Source: Streptomyces albiflavescens (GTDB lineage Bacteria; Actinomycetota; Actinomycetes; Streptomycetales; Streptomycetaceae). Taken from it: DNA of 54,239 bases. Made by a program: the position numbers and the translations under genes. The stretch spans positions 1-54,239 of the forward strand of contig NZ_BMMM01000036.1 of NCBI RefSeq assembly GCF_014645835.1, in the 5' to 3' direction. The notes under the pieces were generated by a model. It had not been told where the DNA came from and made no database searches. It saw only the letters and a program-made list of their open reading frames with translations. This document shows, piece by piece, positions 17,093 through 24,900 of this stretch (within the stretch, counting starts at the first letter, position 1; each line of letters opens with the position of its first letter).

Positions 17093-18001
17093 ATGTCTCA
17101 GGCCGAGCGGCTCGTGGACACCACGCAGATCGTTGCCGAGTTCGGCACGAGCAAGCCCCGGATCAGCGAGTGGAGCAACGACCCGACCAGCGGTTTCCCC
17201 GAGGTCGCGCACGCCGAGGGCCGCAAGCGGTTCTGGCGCCACGACGAGGTCGCCCAGTTCTTCGCCCAGCGTGCCCCGAAGAAGCGCACGCTGCCGGCGG
17301 CGGTGCTCGAGGCTGACCAGGACGAGCTGCTGACCAAACGGGAAGTGGCCCAGCTCCTCGGGTACACACAAACGTCGACCATCAACGCCTACTTCCGTGA
17401 TCGACCCGGATATTTCCCCGAGCCGGATCAGGACATCGACGGCCCGATGTGGCGCCGCGGCACAATCGTCGCCTGGGCCACCAGCCGGCCTGGCAAGGGT
17501 CGGCGGAGGTCCGCACCGGGTGCCGCGCTACCGGAGGTGTCGGTCGAGGGGGACCCCGACGAACTGCTCGGCACAGCCGAGGTCGCCTCGCTGCTCGGCT
17601 ACGGCAGCGTTGCCTCATTCTCCAGCGTCCTCTACCAGGGGGGCCTGCCCGAACTGCCGGAGCCGGATGCCCTCGTGAAGGAGGAAGGCAGCCGCGGCCC
17701 GGCCCGCAAGAAGTGGCGCCGCGCCACAGTGGTCGAGGCAGCGCGCAAGCGCGGCGTGCTGCCTCCCGCCGACCAGGACGCAAACGATGACATGGTCAGC
17801 GCCGCAGAAGCCGCTGAAATCCTCGGCTACAACAACGCCGACAGCTTCATCAGCGCGCTCGGGCACGGGCATCTGCCCGACCTCGAACAGCCTGACGGAT
17901 ACGAGTACCGCCGCGGCAGCGCCGGCCGACCGCGCCAACAACGTTGGAAGCGCTCCCGCGTTGAGGAACTGGCCGCCCGCCGCTCCCCCTCCACATCCTG
18001 A
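17093..18001 (+). CDS. protein of four tandem winged-helix/MerR-like DNA-binding units (302 aa)
   Basis: ATG 17093 follows AAAGGGG. Four similar units are visible, each with a short 'TxxVAxLLGY'-type helix-turn-helix and a following basic wing: units begin near VDTTQIVAEFG, LLTKREVAQLLGY, LLGTAEVASLLGY and MVSAAEAAEILGY. Each unit has a central Pro/acidic stretch (FPEPDQD, LPEPD, LPDLEQPDGY) and ends in Trp-Arg/Lys (RFWRHDEV, MWRRGT, KKWRRAT, QRWKRSR). The pattern resembles excisionase/MerR winged helices repeated in one chain, so it should bind DNA with four tandem contacts. No effector domain is present. It sits beside the conflict operon and could regulate it. Confidence 0.75.
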   Translation: MSQAERLVDTTQIVAEFGTSKPRISEWSNDPTSGFPEVAHAEGRKRFWRHDEVAQFFAQRAPKKRTLPAAVLEADQDELLTKREVAQLLGYTQTSTINAYFRDRPGYFPEPDQDIDGPMWRRGTIVAWATSRPGKGRRRSAPGAALPEVSVEGDPDELLGTAEVASLLGYGSVASFSSVLYQGGLPELPEPDALVKEEGSRGPARKKWRRATVVEAARKRGVLPPADQDANDDMVSAAEAAEILGYNNADSFISALGHGHLPDLEQPDGYEYRRGSAGRPRQQRWKRSRVEELAARRSPSTS

Positions 18002-18132
18002 CTGCAGCGCACCGAACCGCGTCGAACACGGGATACCGTAAGACCGCGGCCTCTGGTTATGGGAACGACGAACGCCCGGTGGACCAGAACGCCGCACGAT
18101 GGCCGGTATAGAGAGGCCAGCCACCTCTCCCG

Positions 18133-18156
18133 CCGCGAAGCCGCACGGCTTCGCGG
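18133..18156 (+). terminator. perfect 10-bp hairpin
   Basis: CCGCGAAGCC (18133-18142), loop GCAC, GGCTTCGCGG (18147-18156). It lies 130 bases behind the four-winged-helix gene and before IS630 debris, so it most likely ends that transcript. Nothing else is supported in 18002-18370. Confidence 0.6.
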
Positions 18157-18369
18157 AACCGGCCATCACCTCCTCCAGGTGACGCCTCCCGCAACGGCCG
18201 CCCGACGACCGCGCGAGCCATGAAGTTACTCTGTCGCGCTTGCATCGCACGCCCGGCGAGATCAAGAAGGTGTCTCGCCAGAGGCCACCAGGTGGTTCGA
18301 GAGGCTAACGTATTGGGCACTACCGCCCCCGGCGCCGAAGCGCCGGCGCCGCCGGCCCTCCCAGGACTC

Positions 18370-18818
18370 GCCCGGCTTGTAACAGCACATCGCGGCGATC
18401 GACCAGCAGCGCCAGGAGCAGCCCCGCACCTGCACCACCGGCGTGTGCCCACGCCGGCCCCAGGTGCGAGCGCGCGGCGGCGTCATCGAGAACCCCGCCT
18501 CGTCCTCGAAGACGACAAAGGCCCCGAGCGCCGCCGCAGTCATTCCGCCTGCGGCCACACATCCATCTTCCACAAGCCCACCGCGCCCTCATCGCGCTCC
18601 AGCGCCCGGCGGGCAGGACACTGCCACGACCAGCCGTGCCGGTGTATCAGCCGCCACACCGCCGCGGACGAGCGGTCCAGCCGGAACCTCCAGGCCATCA
18701 GCACCCTGATCCAGGCCAGGGTCCATCGCTGGTCCTCCCAGCCATGCTCGGCGGGTCTGGCTTTGTAGGTGAGTTTCAGGAACGTCCGTTGTTCAGCGGC
18801 GGGAACGCTTGGTTTCAC
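18370..18818 (-). pseudogene. IS630-family transposase remnant
   Basis: The first half reads DQRWTLAWIRVLMAWRF and VWRLIHRHGWSWQCPARRAL, the winged-helix part of IS630 transposases. After a frameshift near 18545-18560 it continues FVVFEDEAGFSMTPPRART and GRRGHTPVVQVRG, the start of the DDE domain with its first catalytic Asp. Homology fades near CYKPGE, so the rest of the catalytic domain is missing. Both N-terminus and C-terminus are lost. It cannot be active. Confidence 0.8.
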
Positions 18819-19079
18819 GGGAGAGTGATGTCGCTGAGTCTCACCTACGCAGCCATGGCGCCCCCTCGTCTACGAAGCCCGCCACCTGGGCGCGATCCGC
18901 CTGGAACGCCACCGCCTCCACAACAGCAACGGCGTCCGAGACACCTGCACCTCCATGTCGGACGTTCTGCCCCAGCTGACCTGACGCGAGAGGAGACGGA
19001 CCACATGCGGTACCGGCCCGTGGCGAAGGAGTTCGAATCCCGCCACTTGGCCTTGACCGAGCTGACCTGAGGTCAGGGA

Positions 19080-19553
19080 TCAGGCCAGCACGACCGGATG
19101 CGGGGGAATGTGGCCGTCGCAGACGCGGGCGACCAGGTCAGCGAGGCCTACGGGATAGACCGTCTCCGTGGTGCGACGCAGGTCGGTGACGGTCCACCAG
19201 CGGTATTCGCGGATGTTGTCGGGCTGCGTGGCACGGGTCGGGTCGACGGCGGACCCGCCGGCGCGGGCGAGGAAGTACTTCTCCACCTGGCGGACTGTGC
19301 GGCCGCCCACCAGGTGCTCCTTGCTGCGCTCGGCGAGCTGCACGCCCAGGTCGACCGCCTGCTCGTCGCAACCGAGCTCCTCGCGCAGCTCGCGGAGCGT
19401 CGCCGTGGTGTCGTCCTCCCCCGGCTCCAGGGAACCGCCCGGTGTGGCCCAGAAGCCGCCGTTCTCGTCGTACCGCAGCAGCAGGACGCGGCCGTCGGGG
19501 TCGAGCAGGATGGCGCGGACGGCTTCCCTCAGCGGCGGCATGGAGGTCGCCAT
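19080..19553 (-). CDS. Nudix hydrolase (157 aa)
   Basis: A complete Nudix box is present at ~39-61: GGSLEPGE, then RELREELG, matching Gx5Ex7REUxEExGU. It follows a typical strand ILLDPDGRVLLLRYDENGG. The length is normal for the superfamily, which hydrolyses nucleoside-diphosphate-linked compounds using Mg2+ bound by the REEL glutamates. The substrate cannot be read from sequence. ATG 19553 lies one base behind GGAGG; a second ATG twelve bases on is an alternative. It stands alone between IS remnants, just downstream of a carbamoyltransferase remnant on the same strand. Confidence 0.88.
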   Translation of the reverse strand: MATSMPPLREAVRAILLDPDGRVLLLRYDENGGFWATPGGSLEPGEDDTTATLRELREELGCDEQAVDLGVQLAERSKEHLVGGRTVRQVEKYFLARAGGSAVDPTRATQPDNIREYRWWTVTDLRRTTETVYPVGLADLVARVCDGHIPPHPVVLA

Positions 19554-19583
19554 ACCTCCACTGTGGCAGTCCCCGAAGAGGGG

Positions 19584-19729
19584 TCAGGGCCGCTGGACGA
19601 GGTAGGGGCCGATGCACGCCGCGTCCAGGTCGCAGGCCTGGACGCGGCGAGCGCGTCGGCGGGGCTTTCGACGATGGGCTCGCGGTCGTTATAGCTGGTG
19701 TTCAGGACGATGGGTACGCCGGTGAGCTA
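19584..19729 (-). pseudogene. C-terminal remnant of a NodU/CmcH-family carbamoyltransferase
   Basis: On the minus strand TGVPIVLNTSYNDREPIVES and PADALAA match the conserved end of O-carbamoyltransferases. One base is then lost and the usual tail continues in the next frame (QACDLDAACIGPYLVQRP, stop). Everything upstream, including the catalytic domain, is gone; the remnant starts beside IS3 debris. About 49 codons remain. Such enzymes carbamoylate natural products, so a biosynthetic gene was probably once here. Confidence 0.75.
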
Positions 19730-19829
19730 GCGGTGGTTTGTTGACGGCGGGTTCGTGCGGGAGTAGGCCGGGAGGTGAAGGTGTCAACTACGGCCTGGGG
19801 AACCTGAGATGACGAAGCGGCTGCCGTGC

Positions 19830-20241
19830 CCACCCGCACCTGGTCCACTGGAAGCGTACGCCGTTCGTGGCGTCCTTGAACATGGACGCGGCCACCCGCG
19901 GCGGTGACGTGAAGGGCGTGATCTTCCACAGCGACCGCGGCAGCGAATACGGCTCCCGGCGCTTTCGCCGGGCCTGTCGCCGCTTGGGCGTGACCCAGTC
20001 CATGGGCCGCGTCGGGTCGTGTTTCGACAACGCCGTCAGCGAGGCGTTCAACAGCGTGCTCAAGGTCGAGTACGTCCACCGACACACGTTCGCCACCCGC
20101 ACCGAGGCCCGGCTTCGGATCGCGACCTGGATCACCGGCTTCTACAACACGCACCGACTACACAGCGTGTGTGGATATCAGAGTCCGATCGACTACGAGC
20201 ACGACCACCGGGCCAACTCCGCCTTGGAACTGGCCGCTTAG
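19830..20241 (+). pseudogene. IS3-family transposase (OrfB) C-terminal remnant
   Basis: The frame reads VIFHSDRGSEYGSRRF, then MGRVGSCFDNAVSEAFNSVL and ITGFYNTHRLHSVCGYQSP, the end of the IS3 integrase core with its second Asp and the Glu. The first Asp and the whole N-terminal part are missing, so it is dead. It directly abuts the truncated carbamoyltransferase, implying that the insertion or a deletion after it removed that gene's front. Confidence 0.85.
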
Positions 20242-20382
20242 AAGATCTCCACAGTTCGAGGGGATTGACATCTGTTGGCCACCGCTACTTCGGTCGCCGC
20301 GCAGGAGCAAGGAGAGTCGACAAGATGGCGGCCCGCGGTCTGGGTGCCACGGCGCGCCGGGCACGGTGCTGGGCTCACGGCC

Positions 20383-20853
20383 GTGACGCAGAAGCGGTTC
20401 CTGGAAGGCCTTGATCACGCCCGCGCCTATGCGGCCCGGCATGGACATCTGGCCGTCTCCCAGCCCACCACCCATGACGGCTTCACTCTCGGCAAATGGC
20501 TCAACCAGCAGCGCCACCGCCAGCGCACCGCCACCCAGCGCACCGCCACCCAGCCCACCCGCCTCGGCCGGCAGCTCACTGCCCTGGACACCTGGTGGAA
20601 CCCGCCCTGGCCGCTGAACTGGCAGCGTTCCTATTGGGCCACCCGCCACCACCTTCACGGAATGCCCGCGGGCGTGGTGTGGTGGCCCGGCGCGCCGGAC
20701 GAAGACCAGGCCCGGCAGTGGCTGCACGCGCAGCAGGCGTCATGGCAACTCCCACAACCCGGGCAACAGGAGCTGGTGAGCGGCCTTGCACGCGGCACGG
20801 TGCTGCGCTGTCGTTCCAGCGGTGGTGCCTCCGTGCGCGAACATGGCACCTGA
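20383..20853 (+). CDS. orphan helicase-associated-domain protein or fragment (156 aa)
   Basis: The part from FLEGLDHARAYAARHGHLAV through LGKWLNQQR to LDTWWNPPWPLNWQRSYW is a helicase-associated domain, which normally occurs in several copies at the C-terminus of actinobacterial DEAD/DEAH helicases, including plasmid and chromosome-end helicases. The helicase core is absent. GTG 20383 is the first plausible start. An internal 15-base tandem repeat (CGCACCGCCACCCAG twice) lies at 20523-20552. It could be a free-standing binding protein, but given the IS debris a fragment is more likely. Confidence 0.55.
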   Translation: MTQKRFLEGLDHARAYAARHGHLAVSQPTTHDGFTLGKWLNQQRHRQRTATQRTATQPTRLGRQLTALDTWWNPPWPLNWQRSYWATRHHLHGMPAGVVWWPGAPDEDQARQWLHAQQASWQLPQPGQQELVSGLARGTVLRCRSSGGASVREHGT

Positions 20854-21618
20854 GCCCGGCATGAGTCTGTCTCGGGCGCCACGGACGGTCCGCGAGCAGT
20901 TGGGCCGCCGTATCGGCATCGGACATACGGCTGTTGACGGGAGCGGCGGGTCGGGCGGCGGGTCGCTCACCGCGCACCTAGGTCAGCACACTCAACGAAC
21001 CACCAGCCCAGGCATGCTGAAAGCGGAACACCGAGCCACTGCAACCTCAACGCCGAACACCATCTTCTGCGGTGACGCTCCATTACGCGCACCGGCGACA
21101 GCATGCCCGTCCGCTCCTGGGCGGGCAGTGTAGCCTCGCCGCCCCATCGCGGCATTAGACATATTCTGAAACGAGAGGAAATCAAAGAGGTCTCCGCTGC
21201 TTCCCTGTACATATGTAAGTTGATGAGCATTCATGACGCGCCCGATCGCAAAATAGTTGTTGACATCCGCACAGGTCAGGGGGATTTTCCGTTGTTGATT
21301 CAACCTCGTCTGGGTGATAGCTCCCTGAGATGTGCAGTCACAGCGCACGACATAACATGGGTGTTGACCTTCCTCACCGAAATGAATGAGAGACGATCAA
21401 CGGGTGCGGTGAATCACTCCGGGCGACGCCATCGCGGTTATGTTGGGCGAGGCACGTCGCTGCAGACCCTGCCGTTCTCGTGCAGCTGATGTCTCGTCAT
21501 TGGTCAGAGAATAATGGACATTCTGCTGTTGCAGGATTCCAGATCCGGATCGATGTCTCCTTCCTCGGCGGCGTACGAACCGAGAAGGAGGGAGCGCGAA
21601 AAGGCTGGAGGAGGCAAT
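20854..21618. other. region without a supported gene
   Basis: About 760 bases with lower GC (21140-21420) than their surroundings. A TTGACA occurs at 21260-21265 but no matching -10 follows at 16-18 bases. Short frames here lack ribosome sites and sensible composition. The promoter of the Trypco1/trypsin operon must lie in the right part. Confidence 0.4.
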
Positions 21619-21969
21619 TTGACACCTCTGACTCGGATTCCGCTGGAGGGCGGGGGTTACATCCTGGTCGAGGAGTCGGGGGCTGCGCTGGAAGGGCCGG
21701 TGAAAGCCGGACGCATCAGCGATGCCATCCACGAGCTGCCGGTGACTTTGCAAGGTGCCCTGGAGCCGATCACAGAGGCGGCGCGCGTCACACTCGACCA
21801 ATTGCGCAAGGCGTGCCCTGACGAAGTCGCGGTTGAGTTCGGTGTCGACCTCGCGGTCGAGGCCGGGGCTGTGATTACCAAGAGCCAAGCCAGTTGCCAT
21901 CTGAAGGTGACCCTGTCGTGGACGATGGACGACGCCCGTCAGGCTCACGGAGGCGAGAGACGAGGCTGA
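21619..21969 (+). CDS. Trypco1-like (CU044_2847 family) small protein (116 aa)
   Basis: TTG 21619 lies four bases behind GGAGGAGG and yields a protein starting TPLTRIPLEGGGYILVEE, followed by a central helix and EVAVEFGVDLAVEAGAVITK and LKVTLSW. This is the pattern of the trypsin-co-occurring domain 1 family: a beta-hairpin with 'I.VE', a helix, then 'EFGv.l.ae.g.vi.k'. The family is found beside trypsin-NTPase genes in predicted conflict systems and is thought to be regulatory or a target. It is 3 bases before the trypsin/NTPase/WD40 gene and surely co-translated with it. An in-frame ATG upstream (21514) has no comparable ribosome site. Confidence 0.8.
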   Translation: MTPLTRIPLEGGGYILVEESGAALEGPVKAGRISDAIHELPVTLQGALEPITEAARVTLDQLRKACPDEVAVEFGVDLAVEAGAVITKSQASCHLKVTLSWTMDDARQAHGGERRG

Positions 21970-21972
21970 CCC

Positions 21973-24900
21973 GTGGAGAGCGCTGAGATGCCGGGTGGCG
22001 GCATCGCACCGGACCTGGCGGCTGCCGTAGCACAGGTCCTGGGACCGGGCGGGAAAGTGGCCGGGGCGGGCTTTCTGGTGACCGAGGGCGTCCTGGTCAC
22101 CTGTGCGCATGTCATCGAGGATGCAGGGGGTGGACCGGGGTCGAGAGTGCATGTGGCCTTCCCGCACGTGGAGGGGGCGCCCCGGGCCGAGGGAGTTGTC
22201 TCGGAGGACTTGTGGCGGGCCCCGGAGCGCGAGGACGTGGCTGTCGTCCGGCTCAGCGGTATGTCGGCGGGTAGAAGGGTGTTGCCGTTGGGTTCCGCTG
22301 CGGGGTGCCGGGGTCATCAAGTCCGTTCGTTCGGGTTTCCCGTTCAGGCGCCGCCAGAGGGGCACTTCGGTTTCGGTGTGGCCGGCGATCTGCTGCCGAG
22401 CTCTGGGGGGCGGGGCGCGCTCCTGCAGTTGACGTCCGCCAATGACCTGACGAGCGGGTTCAGTGGCGGGCCGGTCCTTGATGAGGTGACCGGCCTGGTC
22501 ATCGGCATGCTGACTGAGATCACCGCCCCCGATGCGTATGAACGGGGGCAGGGGATCGCCTATGCCACTCCTGGGCAGGTGCTGCGGGAGATCGTGCCGG
22601 AACTTGTCTTGCAGGACGTGTGCCCCTACCAGGGACTGGAGGCGTTCACTGCGGAGTCGGCGCGGTGGTTCGAAGGCCGCAAAGAAGCGGTGCGGCAGGT
22701 CGTTGCCAATCTGGACCGGCAGCGGCGGCTGACGCTGCTGCTGGGGCCTTCCGGCTCGGGCAAGTCATCCTTGATCCAGGCCGGTGTGCAGCGTGCCCTG
22801 GCGGCGGGTGCCCTGCCGGGCAGTGACCGATGGCTGTACTGCCTTGTCCGGCCAAGGCAGAATCTGCTGGCCGAGATCGAGCGTTCCGAACTGCCCGGGG
22901 CGGCCACGGATGGGATTGCCAAAGCGGTCACCCGCAAACTCGCAGCCAACCCTGGCTGTCAGCGCGTCCTGCTGGTCGTCGACCAGTTCGAAGAGCTTTT
23001 CACCCAGCCCGCCAACGGCCGGCAGCACAGCCGCCGGGCCTCCATGGACGAGATCACCGCAGTGGCCGGCTCCGACGCCGAGCTCAGCGTGATCCTGGTG
23101 ATGCGTGACGACTTCTATCCTCAGCTGGCCGCTGTGGCCCCCAAGCTGCTGGACGTCGCGATGCCAGGACTGCTCAATGTGCCGGGAACCCTGAGCCAGG
23201 AGGATCTGCACGACATCATCACTCTGCCCGCCCAAAATGTGGGGCTCCACTTGCAGCCTGGACTGCCGGAGCAGATCATCGCCGATGTATTGGCTATCAC
23301 TCCCGAGGCAGCCGCATCCCGGCAGGCGCCAGTCACTGTGCTGCCCTTGTTGGAGCTGACACTCAGCCAGCTGTGGCTTCGGCGGCAGGACGGATACCTC
23401 ACCCACGGGGCCTACCAACGCATCGGCGCGGTAAGCGGAAGCCTGACCACGTGGTGTGACAACGTCCTGAGGAGCCTGTCCCCTGAGCAGCGGCCCATCG
23501 CTCGGCGGATCCTGACCTCCCTGGTACACCCTGCCGACCCGAGCCGTAACGTGCCCGCAGTACGTGCCCAGGTCCCCCTCGACGAGCTACGCGACCTGGC
23601 CGCCGACCCTGGCGGCGGACCGGGCGGCCAGGAAGCCGTCGACGACGTCATCGCTTCCCTCACGCGCCATCGCATCATCACCACCCAAACACTCCGCGCG
23701 CCTGAACGCCCCGAGACCCCTCCAGGGGAACCGGTGGCCGAACTGGTCCATGAGGCCCTCATCCGTGACTGGGGCGCACTGCGCGAGTGGGTCGGTCAGG
23801 ACCACCGCTTCCATGACTGGCTCGACAACACCCGTGAGCGGCAGGCCCGCTGGGCTGCAACAACTGACCCGGGAGACTTGCTGGGGGGAACCGCACTGGC
23901 CGAAGGCCTCGAATGGGGCCGGCAACGCCGGTTGCCAGGCGACATTGCGGCCTTTCTCGCTGCAAGCAAGCAGCGCCAACAGGCTGTCATCCGGCGTAGT
24001 CGACGCCTCAACACCGTCCTTGCATCCCTGCTCGTACTCGCACTCGTGGCCGCAGGAGGTGCCCTGTGGCAGTGGCGGAGAGCAGTAGCCGAACAGCAAA
24101 GGGCAGTAGTCGGAGAGCAAGCAGCGTTGTCGAGACAGCTCGCTACCCAGTCCGACACTCTCATGGGAGCGAACCCCGAACTCGCCTCCTTGCTGGCTGT
24201 TCAGGCATATCGCACCAGCCACACTCCCGAGTCCATTGCAAGCCTGCGAGCGGCGGCAGCCCTCCCGCTGTATCGGCGCTTGACCGGCCACACCGGCGCG
24301 GTGGAGTCGGTAGCGTTCAGCCCCGACGGACACACCCTGGCCACAGGCAGCGCCGACAAGACGGTGCGACTGTGGGACGTCGCCACCGGCAAAACCCGCA
24401 CCACCCTCACCGGCCACAACGACTGGGTGATGTCAGTGGCGTTCAGTCCTGACGGACGCACCCTCGCCACAGGCAGTGGCGATAAAACGGTGCGACTGTG
24501 GGACGTCGCCACCGGCAAAACCCGCACCACCCTCACCGGCCACGACGCTGCGGTGACGTCGGTGGCCTTCAGCCCCGACGGACACACCCTCGCCACAGGG
24601 AGCACGGATTTCACCGTACGGCTGTGGGACATCGCCACCGGCAAAACCACCACCACCCTCACCGGCCACAACCACGCAGTCACGTCGGTGGCCTTCAGCC
24701 CCGACGGACACACCCTCGCCACAGGCAGCCTCGACCACACGGCGCGGCTGTGGGACGTCGCCACCGGCAAAACCCGCACCACCCTCACCGGCCACAACGA
24801 ATCGGTGATGTCGGTGGCCTTCAGCCCCGACGGACGCACCCTCGCCACAGGCAGCGCCGATCACACGGTGCGACTGTCGGACGTCACCACCGGAAAAACC

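Noticed and set aside
19020..19050. GAGTTCGAATCCCGCC resembling the T-arm of a tRNA
   Set aside because: The flanking bases do not pair into a T-stem and no acceptor, D or anticodon arm is present upstream.
18828..19070. Plus-strand pieces such as EARHLGAIRLERHRLHNS as a transposase part
   Set aside because: Too short and too weakly recognisable to assign; left as unassigned debris between the IS630 remnant and the Nudix gene.
21260..21288. Consensus TTGACA as promoter of the Trypco1/trypsin operon
   Set aside because: No -10-like hexamer at 16-18 bases and it lies about 330 bases from the start codon.
21103..21489. 128-residue frame upstream of the Trypco1-like gene
   Set aside because: No ribosome site, no protein-like pattern, and it crosses a lower-GC stretch without codon bias.
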